Made by a program: the position numbers and the translations under genes. Positions 51,219-58,819 of a stretch of 64,000 bases of DNA are shown one piece after another. Source of the DNA: Breoghania sp037026715 (GTDB lineage: Bacteria; Pseudomonadota; Alphaproteobacteria; Rhizobiales; Stappiaceae). Each line of letters opens with the position of its first letter. The first letter of the stretch is position 1. The notes below the pieces were generated by a model. That model had not been told where the DNA came from. It made no database searches and saw only the letters and a list, made by a program, of their open reading frames with translations. The stretch spans positions 186,001 to 250,000 of the forward strand of contig NZ_JBANCG010000002.1 in NCBI RefSeq assembly GCF_037026715.1, written 5' to 3'.

Positions 51219-52485
51219 GGCTCACCTCCGCGGTATGGTTCGCCAGCCAGTCGCGTACGGCGCTTGCCGCCACGTCGCGCAACGTCGGCGCGGCGATTGT
51301 ATCCAGCGCCTCCTCCAGGAAGGCTTCCACCAGCATGGCGCGGGCCTCTTCCTCGATGATGCCGCGCGAGCGCAGGAAGAACAGAGCATCCGCGTCCATC
51401 TCGCCCGCCGTCGCGCCATGGCTGCACTTCACGTCGTCGGCGAAGATCTCCAGCTCCGGCTTGGTCGCGATCCTTGCCTCGCGCGAGAGCAGCAGCGCCC
51501 GGCTCATCTGGTAGGCGTCGGTCTTCTGCGCGTCCTCCGCCACCTTCACGCAGCCCTGATAGGCACTGTGCGAGCGGCCCGACAGAACGCCGCGAAAGGC
51601 CTGCCGGCTGGTGGTGTTCGGGCTGATGTGGCTGATCACCGTGGTGTTGTCGCAATGGTTGTCGCCGGAAACCAGAAACGCCCCGTCGATCTCCACGTTC
51701 GCGCTCTCGCCGGTGAGCGCGACGAGCGCCTCGTGCCGGCAGAAGGCGGCGCCTTCCGACAGGCAGAAGGCGCGGTATTCGGCCCCGCCCGCCACCTCGC
51801 CGAGCGTCACCGCGCTCTGGCGCGCTCCGGCCGAAAGCCGGTCGATGCGGACATGGGTGAGCCTTGCGTTCGATGCCAGCCGCACCTCGTTCACAACGGT
51901 GGAGAATGCGGGCGCACCGTCATGGGTCTCCAGAACGGTCGCTTGCGCTCCTTCGCCGAGGTCGACCAGCAGCCGCACGTGCCGGTCACTTGCAGCACCC
52001 GTCCAGGTGAAACGGACATGCAGCGGCGCGGAAAGCTTGTCGCCGGCGGCAAGGCTCAGCACGAAGCCTTCCTCCATCAGCGCGGTGTTGAGCCCGACGA
52101 TCGGGTGCGCGGCCTGTTCGGCCGCATTCACCGAGCCCAGAACCCCGGCAAATGGCGAGCCCGGATCGGCCAGAACCATGCCAAGCGGCATGAGGCCCGG
52201 CGGCAGGATCGAGCCCGCCACGTCGAGCACCCCATCCTTGAATACCGCAACGAATGCGTCTTCAAGCACCAGCGGCGCACGCGGGGAGGGGGCCGCTCCG
52301 GCCTTGTGGGCAAGCGCCCGGGCGAGGTCGGAGTATTTCCACGCCTCCTTGCGCCGGTCGGGCACGCCGAGCTGCGTGAAGCGCTCGCGCCCGCCGTCGC
52401 GCAAGCTTCCCGCCCAGGGTGCCGCGTCGCCGCGAAGCGCGCTCGCGCCGGAAAGTAGCCTGTCTGTGGTCACCATCTCGCCCAT
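51208..52485 (-). CDS. sufD: SufD Fe-S scaffold subunit
   Basis: A 425-aa SufBD-fold protein. The N-terminal segment LGVPDRRKEAWKYSDLARAL is the usual SufD start, and the beta-helix core and C-terminal NTTVISHISPNTTSRQAFRGVLSGRSHSAYQGCVKVAEDAQKTDAYQMSRALLLSREARIATKPELEIFADDVKCSHGATAGEMDADALFFLRSRGI match the family, with the His and Cys near the SufB interface in DVKCSHGATAG. It forms the SufBC2D scaffold. The ATG at 52485 has a GAGGGAG ribosome site directly after the sufC stop. Confidence 0.93.
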   Translation of the reverse strand: MGEMVTTDRLLSGASALRGDAAPWAGSLRDGGRERFTQLGVPDRRKEAWKYSDLARALAHKAGAAPSPRAPLVLEDAFVAVFKDGVLDVAGSILPPGLMPLGMVLADPGSPFAGVLGSVNAAEQAAHPIVGLNTALMEEGFVLSLAAGDKLSAPLHVRFTWTGAASDRHVRLLVDLGEGAQATVLETHDGAPAFSTVVNEVRLASNARLTHVRIDRLSAGARQSAVTLGEVAGGAEYRAFCLSEGAAFCRHEALVALTGESANVEIDGAFLVSGDNHCDNTTVISHISPNTTSRQAFRGVLSGRSHSAYQGCVKVAEDAQKTDAYQMSRALLLSREARIATKPELEIFADDVKCSHGATAGEMDADALFFLRSRGIIEEEARAMLVEAFLEEALDTIAAPTLRDVAASAVRDWLANHTAEVSHGG

Positions 52486-52496
52486 GGCTCCCTCCC

Positions 52497-53252
52497 TCAC
52501 GCCGCCTTGCCGATCACGGCGTCATAGCCATGATCCTCAAGCGCGCGCGCCAGCGTCTTGTCGCCGGACTTGACGATTCTACCGCCCGCCAGGATGTGCA
52601 CGACATCCGGCTCGATGTAGTCGAGCAGTCGCTGGTAATGGGTGATCACGAGGAACGAGCGCTCCGGCGAGCGCAGCGCGTTGACGCCTTGTGCCACCAG
52701 CTTCAGCGCATCGATGTCGAGGCCGGAATCCGTCTCGTCGAGCACCGCGAGATACGGCTTCAGCAGCGTCATCTGCAGCACCTCGTTGCGCTTCTTCTCG
52801 CCGCCGGAGAAACCGACATTGAGCGGCCGCTTCAGCATGTCCTCCGACACGTTCAGCGTCTTCGCCGCCGCGCGCACCATCTTCAGGAACTCCGCCGGCC
52901 CCGGCTCCTTCTCGCCGCGAAGCCGCGCCTGCGAGGAAACGGCCGCCTTGAGGAAGTTCATGTTGGTGACGCCCGGGATCTCGATCGGGCTCTGGAAGGC
53001 GAGGAACATGCCCTTCGCTGCGCGTTCTTCCGGCGGCAGATCGACGATGTCCTCGCCCTTGAAGCGGATCGCGCCGGAGGTGACCTCGTAGCCCTCGCGG
53101 CCCGCCAGCGTGTAGGAGGTCGTGGACTTGCCGGCCCCGTTCGGGCCCATGATGGCGTGCACCTCGCCGGCCGGAACCGTCAGGTTCAGCCCCTTCAGGA
53201 TGGGCTTGTCCGCCACCGTGACGTGCAGGTCTTCGATCTCGAGCATGGTCAT
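52497..53252 (-). CDS. sufC: SufC ATPase
   Basis: A 251-aa ABC-type ATPase: Walker A MGPNGAGKSTTSYTLAG, Q-loop LAFQSPIEIPGVTNMNFLK, signature GFSGGEKKRNEVLQM, Walker B LAVLDETDSGLDIDA and the switch His in LVITHYQRLLDYI. The ETDSGLD form is diagnostic of SufC. It is a cytosolic motor of the SufBCD scaffold. Its ATG overlaps the sufB stop (ATGA). Confidence 0.95.
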   Translation of the reverse strand: MTMLEIEDLHVTVADKPILKGLNLTVPAGEVHAIMGPNGAGKSTTSYTLAGREGYEVTSGAIRFKGEDIVDLPPEERAAKGMFLAFQSPIEIPGVTNMNFLKAAVSSQARLRGEKEPGPAEFLKMVRAAAKTLNVSEDMLKRPLNVGFSGGEKKRNEVLQMTLLKPYLAVLDETDSGLDIDALKLVAQGVNALRSPERSFLVITHYQRLLDYIEPDVVHILAGGRIVKSGDKTLARALEDHGYDAVIGKAA

Positions 53253-54715
53253 CCGACGCTCCCTTCCAGACTGATCCCGACAAGCTTCTGCGCTTCCACC
53301 GCGAACTCCATCGGGAGTTGCTGGAGGACGTCCTTGCAGAAGCCGTTGACGATGAGGGCGACCGCCTCTTCCCCGCCGATGCCGCGCGAGAGGCAGTAGA
53401 AAAGCTGGTCCTCGGATATCTTCGAGGTGGTGGCCTCGTGTTCCACCTGAGCCGAGGAATTGCGGCTTTCGATGTAGGGCACCGTGTGCGCGCCGCAGCG
53501 GTTGCCCATCAGCAGGCTGTCGCACTGGGTGAAGTTGCGCGCCCCGTCCGCCTTCGGGTGGATGCGCACCAGCCCGCGATAGGTGTTCTGCGAGCGCCCG
53601 GCCGAGATGCCCTTGGAGATGATCCGGCTTTTCGTGTTCCGGCCGAGATGGATCATCTTCGTGCCGGTATCGGCCTGCTGGAAATTGTTGGTGATGGCGA
53701 TGGAATAGAATTCGCCCTGGCTGTTGTCGCCGCGCAGGATGCAGGACGGATACTTCCAGGTGACCGCCGATCCGGTCTCGACCTGCGTCCACGAGATCTT
53801 GGAATTGTCGCCCCGGCAGTCGCCGCGCTTGGTGACGAAGTTGTAGATCCCGCCACGCCCCTGCTCGTCGCCCGGATACCAGTTCTGCACCGTGGAGTAC
53901 TTGATCTCCGCGTCTTCCAGCGCGACCAGTTCCACGACGGCCGCGTGCAACTGGTTCTCGTCGCGCTGCGGTGCCGTGCAGCCTTCCAGATAGGAAACGT
54001 AGGAGCCCTTGTCGGCGATGATCAGCGTGCGCTCGAACTGTCCGGTGTTGGACGCATTGATGCGGAAATAGGTCGAAAGCTCCATCGGGCAGCGCACGCC
54101 CTCGGGGATGTAGACGAACGAACCATCCGAAAACACGGCGGAATTCAGCGTGGCGTAGAAGTTGTCGGTGGTGGGAACGACCGTGCCGAGGTACTTCTTC
54201 ACCAGATCCGGGTGCTTCTGGATGGCTTCCGAGATCGGGCAGAAGATGACGCCGGCTTCCTCCAGCGTCTCCTTGAAGGTCGTGACCACCGACACGCTGT
54301 CGAAGACGGCATCGACCGCCACCCGGTTCTTCGGTTCCACGCCCGCCAGAATCTCCTGTTCGGAGAGCGGAATGCCGAGCTTCTCGTAGGTCGCCAGCAA
54401 CTCCGGATCGACCTGGTCGAGGCTCTCGGGACCCTTTTTGTCCTTCTTCGGCGCCGCGTAGTAGTAGATGCCGTCGAAATCGACCTTCGGGTAGCGGATC
54501 TTGGCCCAGTCCGGCTCTTCCATCGTCAGCCAGCGGCGATAGGCGTCGAGCCGCCAGTCGAGCATCCATTCCGGCTCGTTCTTCTTCGCGGATATGAACC
54601 GGATGACCTCTTCCGAAAGCCCGATCGGCGCGTATTCGCTCTCGATGTCGCTGACGAAACCGTACTTGTATTTCCGGCCCGCGAAATCTTCCAGCACGTC
54701 CATTTCCTGGGTCAT
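53249..54715 (-). CDS. sufB: SufB Fe-S scaffold subunit
   Basis: A 488-aa scaffold with the SufB hallmarks YKYGFVSDIESEYAPIGLSEEVIRFISAKKNEPEWMLDWRLDAYRRW, EGVRCPMELSTYFRIN, SYLEGCTAPQRDENQLHAAVVELVA, GGIYNFVTKRG and QCDSLLMGNRCGAHTVPYIESRNSSAQVEHEATTSKISEDQLFYCLSRG. It is where Fe-S clusters assemble with SufC and SufD. It heads the minus-strand suf run. The ATG at 54715 is only 60 bp from a perfect sigma-54 promoter; the frame extends upstream to 55135 through that control region, which is non-coding. Confidence 0.95.
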   Translation of the reverse strand: MTQEMDVLEDFAGRKYKYGFVSDIESEYAPIGLSEEVIRFISAKKNEPEWMLDWRLDAYRRWLTMEEPDWAKIRYPKVDFDGIYYYAAPKKDKKGPESLDQVDPELLATYEKLGIPLSEQEILAGVEPKNRVAVDAVFDSVSVVTTFKETLEEAGVIFCPISEAIQKHPDLVKKYLGTVVPTTDNFYATLNSAVFSDGSFVYIPEGVRCPMELSTYFRINASNTGQFERTLIIADKGSYVSYLEGCTAPQRDENQLHAAVVELVALEDAEIKYSTVQNWYPGDEQGRGGIYNFVTKRGDCRGDNSKISWTQVETGSAVTWKYPSCILRGDNSQGEFYSIAITNNFQQADTGTKMIHLGRNTKSRIISKGISAGRSQNTYRGLVRIHPKADGARNFTQCDSLLMGNRCGAHTVPYIESRNSSAQVEHEATTSKISEDQLFYCLSRGIGGEEAVALIVNGFCKDVLQQLPMEFAVEAQKLVGISLEGSVG

Positions 54716-54774
54716 GTCTGCGTCCCGGCGTTGGCATTGTCGAAGGGCGCCCCACGGGCTTGGAATGGTTCTAA

Positions 54775-54789
54775 GCAATCGCTGTGCCA
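54775..54789 (-). promoter_or_regulatory. sigma-54 promoter of the suf operon
   Basis: On the minus strand it reads TGGCACAGCGATTGC, a perfect TGGCAC-N5-TTGC element, ending 60 bp from the sufB ATG. This places a complete SUF system under nitrogen-fixation control. Confidence 0.88.
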
Positions 54790-54889
54790 GCGCTTGTGCA
54801 GTGCGAAAGCGGGGTGTCGTCGCGCGTCGGGAATGGCGGAAAACTGTCGACCCCGACAAAGACGCCGGAATCGGGACGTGGTTCCTCCC

Positions 54890-54905
54890 TGTCGGGTTCA
54901 AGACA
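54890..54905. promoter_or_regulatory. NifA upstream activator site, proximal to sufB
   Basis: TGTCGGGTTCAAGACA matches TGT-N10-ACA. It is about 100 bp from both the sufB and bolA sigma-54 promoters, so it can serve either. Confidence 0.75.
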
Positions 54906-54919
54906 GGGGGATTGTCGTC

Positions 54920-54935
54920 TGTCGGCTTCCCGACA
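54920..54935. promoter_or_regulatory. NifA upstream activator site, second
   Basis: TGTCGGCTTCCCGACA matches TGT-N10-ACA and shares the TGTCGG start with the first site. The two centres are 30 bp apart, close to three helical turns, so both dimers would face the same side of the DNA. Confidence 0.75.
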
Positions 54936-55005
54936 GCCCGCCTGCGGCATCCGCCAGAGGGAAAAACGGCGGCCCGGCTGGGGTTGGCTGCTTGTCGCAC
55001 CGAAC

Positions 55006-55020
55006 TGGTTGCGAACTTGC
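55006..55020 (+). promoter_or_regulatory. probable sigma-54 promoter of bolA
   Basis: TGGTTGCGAACTTGC has the invariant GG-N10-GC and a perfect TTGC -12 element; the -24 element reads TGGTTG instead of TGGCAC. It lies 48 bp upstream of the bolA ATG and about 70-100 bp from the two NifA sites. Confidence 0.6.
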
Positions 55021-55067
55021 ATCGTTCGCTCCATCGCAACGTAGCAAATGGGCAGGAGACGACACGG

Positions 55068-55301
55068 ATGGCCATGGAAGGAACGCGGATCGAACGTCTG
55101 ATCAAGGAGGCCCTGCCGGATGCGGAGGTCCTCATCGTCGGCCTCGCCGGCGACGGCGACCACTACGCCGCCAAGGTTCGCTCAAGGGCCTTCTGGGGCA
55201 AATCGCGCGTCCAGCAGCACCAGATGGTCTATGCGGCGCTGAAAGGAGAGATGGGTGGCGCCCTGCACGCCCTCGCACTGGAAACCTCAGCACCCTGCTG
55301 A
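55068..55301 (+). CDS. bolA: BolA-family protein
   Basis: A 77-aa protein with the BolA fold: RIERLIKEALPDAEVLIVGLAGDGDHYAAKVRSRAFWGKSRVQQHQMVYAALKGEMGGALHALALET. The G-D-G-D-H-Y segment and the R-x-x-Q-H-Q-x-V-Y helix with a conserved His are typical. BolA proteins pair with monothiol glutaredoxins and handle Fe-S clusters. Divergent from sufB and sharing its NifA sites, it probably belongs to the nif-specific Fe-S pathway. No glutaredoxin gene is seen in the window. The start follows CAGGAGACGAC. Confidence 0.88.
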   Translation: MAMEGTRIERLIKEALPDAEVLIVGLAGDGDHYAAKVRSRAFWGKSRVQQHQMVYAALKGEMGGALHALALETSAPC

Positions 55302-55316
55302 GGCGCCGCGAGCTCA

Positions 55317-55344
55317 GGAGCCCGCTATGACCAATCCGGGCTCC
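55317..55344. terminator. bidirectional hairpin between bolA and the pseudo-receiver gene
   Basis: A perfect 8-bp stem GGAGCCCG / CGGGCTCC with a 12-base loop lies between the two convergent genes and overlaps the first base of the receiver's stop codon. There is no T tract. Confidence 0.5.
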
Positions 55345-55787
55345 TAACCGAGCATGCCGAGCTTGACGATCGGCTTGGCGCCGCCGCGCCCCAGCACCGT
55401 GTCCACCTTCGAACGCACGTTTTCCAGCGTCAGCGGCTTCAAAAGCGCGCCGTTCGCGCCCGCCCGGATCGCCGCGACCGCCACTGGCTCGTCGGCCTTG
55501 TCGCACACGATCAGGATTCGCGCGCCATCGAACCGCATCTTGATATGCGCAACAAGATCGCCGCCCTCATCAGTGACCTGCTTCACGAACGAGACGCCGA
55601 TGAGCACCAGGTCGGGTTTCAGCCAGCCGACACCCTTTTCGAACGCTTCTTCCACCGTTGCCATTTCGTGGGTCTCGATCTCGTCCTGCAGCATGAATTG
55701 CAGCACCGTCCGGGTGATGTCGTCCTCGTCGATGACGAACACGCGCCGCTGGTCGACGGCCTTTGAAGTCTCAACACCGATCTGCAT
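55344..55787 (-). CDS. degenerate receiver-domain protein (pseudo-receiver) divergent from nifH
   Basis: A 147-aa single receiver fold. The acidic pocket is kept (VFVIDEDDITRTVLQFML, D20-D23) and the conserved Lys is K117 in GALLKPLTLENV, but the phospho-acceptor position after PDLVLI is Gly (G64, codon GGC) instead of Asp, and the switch Thr/Ser position in ILIVCDKAD is Cys. It is therefore unlikely to be phosphorylated in the usual way and may act as a binding partner. It sits between bolA and nifH, with a weak sigma-54 match upstream and NifA sites shared with nifH. The start at 55787 is where homology begins; the frame extends to 56231. Confidence 0.82.
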   Translation of the reverse strand: MQIGVETSKAVDQRRVFVIDEDDITRTVLQFMLQDEIETHEMATVEEAFEKGVGWLKPDLVLIGVSFVKQVTDEGGDLVAHIKMRFDGARILIVCDKADEPVAVAAIRAGANGALLKPLTLENVRSKVDTVLGRGGAKPIVKLGMLG

Positions 55788-55874
55788 ATCGCCCTCGCTT
55801 TGTCGAAAGCCGTACCCCGGCGCGTCGCGGAGCCGACACGAACCGGCCCCGTTGCGCCCTTCCTCCTCCCGGTA

Positions 55875-55889
55875 GCAAGAAGCGTTCCG
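55875..55889 (-). promoter_or_regulatory. possible sigma-54 promoter of the pseudo-receiver gene
   Basis: On the minus strand CGGAACGCTTCTTGC keeps GG-N10-GC and the TTGC -12 box, with a weak -24 box. It lies 87 bp upstream of the ATG, and the NifA sites are about 90-125 bp further upstream. Confidence 0.45.
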
Positions 55890-55978
55890 CAATGCGCCGG
55901 CGCCGTACGCGCCATGGAAATCCGCCGGTTTGCGCCACCGCGCCCACCGCGCCCGACCCGACAGACCGTTGTGTTGTT

Positions 55979-55994
55979 TGTCGCAGCCGCCACA
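55979..55994. promoter_or_regulatory. NifA upstream activator site, distal, nifH
   Basis: TGTCGCAGCCGCCACA matches TGT-N10-ACA. It is about 90-105 bp upstream of the nifH -24 box. Confidence 0.65.
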
Positions 55995-55998
55995 CCCG

Positions 55999-56014
55999 TG
56001 TCGGGTTCGACACA
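55999..56014. promoter_or_regulatory. NifA upstream activator site, proximal, nifH
   Basis: TGTCGGGTTCGACACA matches TGT-N10-ACA and is nearly the same word as the suf/bolA site at 54890. Its centre is 20 bp from the distal site (two helical turns). Confidence 0.75.
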
Positions 56015-56083
56015 AGCGTCGTGCTGTGTCCGAAAATCGATAAAAGTCATTGAAATCAATGAAATGACGAAAATTTTCGAACT

Positions 56084-56098
56084 TGGCACGGTCGTTGC
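56084..56098 (+). promoter_or_regulatory. sigma-54 promoter of the nifHDKENX operon
   Basis: TGGCACGGTCGTTGC is a perfect TGGCAC-N5-TTGC element. The nifH ATG is 161 bp downstream, leaving a 5' leader of roughly 150 bases. Confidence 0.92.
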
Positions 56099-56259
56099 GA
56101 TTGAGGGTGTCGGAACGGCTAGTGAGGGCTGAGTGCACGCCTACGGGAGATCCGAGCGATGTGCTCCTTCCCATGAAACCGCAAGCTCGTTTCCTGGACG
56201 CGCCTGTTCCTGCGAGGGGCGGGACAGCCACAAACCTGAAGGTTCAAAGGAGACGTACC

Positions 56260-57144
56260 ATGTCGTCACTGCGACAGATTGCATTTTACGGGAAGGGTGG
56301 CATCGGCAAGTCGACCACCTCCCAGAACACGCTCGCCGCGCTCGCCGAGATGGGCCAGCGCATCATGATCGTCGGCTGCGATCCGAAGGCCGATTCCACC
56401 CGCCTGATGCTGCACGCCAAGGCGCAGGACACCATCCTGAGCCTTGCCGCCGAGGCCGGTTCCGTCGAGGACCTGGAACTCGAGGACGTGCTGAAGATCG
56501 GCTACAAGGACATCAAGTGCGTGGAGTCCGGCGGTCCGGAGCCCGGCGTCGGCTGCGCCGGCCGCGGCGTCATCACCTCCATCAACTTCCTGGAAGAGAA
56601 CGGCGCCTACGACGATCTCGACTACGTCTCCTACGACGTGCTCGGCGACGTGGTCTGCGGCGGCTTCGCCATGCCGATCCGCGAGAACAAGGCTCAGGAA
56701 ATCTACATCGTCATGTCGGGCGAGATGATGGCCATGTACGCGGCCAACAACATCTCCAAGGGCATCCTCAAGTACGCCAATTCCGGGGGCGTTCGCCTCG
56801 GCGGCCTGGTCTGCAACGAGCGCCAGACCGACAAGGAACTGGAGCTGGCGGAGAACCTGGCGAAGAAGCTCGGCACCGAGCTCATCTACTTCGTCCCGCG
56901 CGACAACATCGTCCAGCACGCCGAGCTGCGCCGCATGACGGTGATCGAGTACGCGCCGGAAAGCGCCCAGGCTGAGCATTACCGCAAGCTCGCGCACAAG
57001 ATCCACAACAACGCCGGCAACGGCGTCATCCCCACTCCCATCACCATGGACGAGCTTGAGGACATGCTGATGGAGCACGGGATCCTGAAGACGATCGATG
57101 AGTCCCAGGTCGGCAAGACGGCCGCCGAGCTGGAAGCAGTCTAA
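56260..57144 (+). CDS. nifH: nitrogenase iron protein NifH
   Basis: A 294-aa dinitrogenase reductase. It has the P-loop AFYGKGGIGKSTTSQN, the switch segment VGCDPKADSTRL, the two 4Fe-4S ligand cysteines in GCAGRGVIT and DVVCGGFAMPIR, and the Arg in GCAGRG that DraT ADP-ribosylates in organisms that have it. It transfers electrons to NifDK with ATP hydrolysis and also serves cofactor synthesis. Length and sequence are those of the Mo-dependent enzyme. The start follows AAAGGAGACGTACC. It is the first gene of nifHDKENX, with the sigma-54 promoter and NifA sites upstream. Confidence 0.98.
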   Translation: MSSLRQIAFYGKGGIGKSTTSQNTLAALAEMGQRIMIVGCDPKADSTRLMLHAKAQDTILSLAAEAGSVEDLELEDVLKIGYKDIKCVESGGPEPGVGCAGRGVITSINFLEENGAYDDLDYVSYDVLGDVVCGGFAMPIRENKAQEIYIVMSGEMMAMYAANNISKGILKYANSGGVRLGGLVCNERQTDKELELAENLAKKLGTELIYFVPRDNIVQHAELRRMTVIEYAPESAQAEHYRKLAHKIHNNAGNGVIPTPITMDELEDMLMEHGILKTIDESQVGKTAAELEAV

Positions 57145-57226
57145 CCGCGCGTCGCGTGCGTCCCGGTCCGCGAGGGGATCGGGGCGCATGCGGGGCATGA
57201 AATGGGACCGGAGCGAGGTAATCGAT

Positions 57227-58726
57227 ATGAGCTTGGCCAAAACCCCAACTGTTGACGAGGTGAAAGCCCGCAACAGGGATCTGATCGAAGAGGTTCTGCA
57301 GGTCTATCCGGCGAAGTCCGCCAAGCGGCGCGCCAAGCACCTGAACGTCCACGAGGAAGGCAAGGCCGACTGTGGCGTGAAGTCGAACCTCAAGTCCATT
57401 CCCGGCGTCATGACTATCCGTGGCTGCGCCTATGCCGGCTCCAAGGGCGTGGTATGGGGTCCGATCAAGGACATGATCCACATCTCCCACGGCCCCGTCG
57501 GCTGCGGCCAGTATTCCTGGGCGGCCCGGCGCAACTACTACATCGGTACGACCGGCATCGACACCTTCGTGACCATGCAGTTCACCTCCGATTTCCAGGA
57601 GAAGGACATCGTCTTCGGCGGCGACAAGAAGCTCGCCAAGATCATGGACGAGATCGAGGAACTGTTCCCGCTGAACAACGGCATCACCGTGCAGTCGGAA
57701 TGCCCGATCGGCCTGATCGGCGACGACATCGAGGCCGTCTCCAAGGTGAAGTCGAAGGAATACGGCAAGACCATCGTGCCGGTGCGGTGCGAGGGCTTCC
57801 GGGGCGTCTCGCAGTCGCTCGGTCACCACATCGCCAACGACGCCGTGCGCGACTGGGTGTTCGACAAGCTCGACCCCGATGCGCCGCCGCGCTTCGAGCC
57901 GACCGACTACGACGTCGCGATCATCGGCGACTACAACATCGGCGGCGACGCCTGGTCCTCGCGCATACTCCTGGAGGAAATGGGCCTTCGCGTCATCGCG
58001 CAATGGTCGGGGGACGGCTCCATCGCGGAACTGGAAGCGACGCCCAAGGCGAAGCTCAACATCCTGCACTGCTACCGCTCGATGAACTACATCTCGCGGC
58101 ACATGGAAGAGAAGTACGGTATTCCCTGGTGCGAGTACAACTTCTTCGGCCCGACCAAGATCGCCGAGTCCCTGCGCAAGATCGCCAGCTTCTTCGACGA
58201 CAAGATCAAGGAAGGCGCCGAGCGCGTCATCGCCAAGTACCAGCCGCTGATGGACGCGGTCATCGCCAAGTACAAGCCCCGGCTTGAGGGCAAGACCGTC
58301 ATGCTGTTCGTCGGCGGCCTGCGCCCGCGCCACGTCATCGGCGCCTACGAGGACCTCGGCATGGAGGTCGTCGGCACCGGCTACGAGTTCGGTCACAACG
58401 ACGACTACCAGCGCACCGCCCAGCATTACGTCAAGGACGGTACGCTGATCTATGACGACGTCACCGGCTACGAGTTCGAGAAGTTCGTGGAGAAGATCCA
58501 GCCGGATCTCGTCGGCTCGGGCATCAAGGAAAAGTACGTCTTCCAGAAGATGGGCGTGCCGTTCCGCCAGATGCACTCCTGGGACTATTCCGGCCCCTAC
58601 CACGGCTACGACGGCTTCGCGATCTTCGCCCGCGACATGGACATGGCGATCAACTCGCCCGTCTGGCGGCTCGCCAACACTCCGTGGAAGGACAGCTCCC
58701 AACCGACGCTGATGGCGGCCGAATAA
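57227..58726 (+). CDS. nifD: nitrogenase MoFe protein alpha chain NifD
   Basis: A 499-aa MoFe alpha subunit. P-cluster cysteines are in MTIRGCAYAGSKGVVWGP, HGPVGCGQYSW and SECPIGLIGDD; the FeMo-co environment has the His in VRCEGFRGVSQSLGHHIANDAVRDWVF, the HCYRSMNYI Cys ligand and the MHSWDYSGPYHG His ligand. The Mo-type SQSLGHH signature excludes VnfD/AnfD. The ATG at 57227 has a GGAGCGAGGT ribosome site, 82 bp after nifH. It forms the alpha2beta2 tetramer with NifK. Confidence 0.98.
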   Translation: MSLAKTPTVDEVKARNRDLIEEVLQVYPAKSAKRRAKHLNVHEEGKADCGVKSNLKSIPGVMTIRGCAYAGSKGVVWGPIKDMIHISHGPVGCGQYSWAARRNYYIGTTGIDTFVTMQFTSDFQEKDIVFGGDKKLAKIMDEIEELFPLNNGITVQSECPIGLIGDDIEAVSKVKSKEYGKTIVPVRCEGFRGVSQSLGHHIANDAVRDWVFDKLDPDAPPRFEPTDYDVAIIGDYNIGGDAWSSRILLEEMGLRVIAQWSGDGSIAELEATPKAKLNILHCYRSMNYISRHMEEKYGIPWCEYNFFGPTKIAESLRKIASFFDDKIKEGAERVIAKYQPLMDAVIAKYKPRLEGKTVMLFVGGLRPRHVIGAYEDLGMEVVGTGYEFGHNDDYQRTAQHYVKDGTLIYDDVTGYEFEKFVEKIQPDLVGSGIKEKYVFQKMGVPFRQMHSWDYSGPYHGYDGFAIFARDMDMAINSPVWRLANTPWKDSSQPTLMAAE

Positions 58727-58731
58727 CCAAA

Positions 58732-58784
58732 GCGGCCGCCGGTCCCCTCGCCCCAATTTCCGGGGCTTGGGGACTGGCCGCCGG
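58732..58784 (+). other. stem-loop between nifD and nifK
   Basis: The 5' arm CCGCCGGTCCCC and the 3' arm GGGGACTGGCCGCCGG can form a GC-rich stem of about 10 bp around an inner GCCCC-AATTTCC-GGGGC hairpin. It lies in the 93-bp gap, 35 bp before the nifK ATG. It could stabilise the upstream nifHD message or reduce read-through. Confidence 0.5.
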
Positions 58785-58819
58785 CCGGCGCCGCATCCGA
58801 ATTTTGAGAGGGTTTCATC

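Noticed and set aside
54841..54860. Third NifA-like site TGT...ACA (TGTCGACCCCGACA) near suf
   Set aside because: The spacer is 8 bases rather than 10, so it does not fit the NifA site rule.
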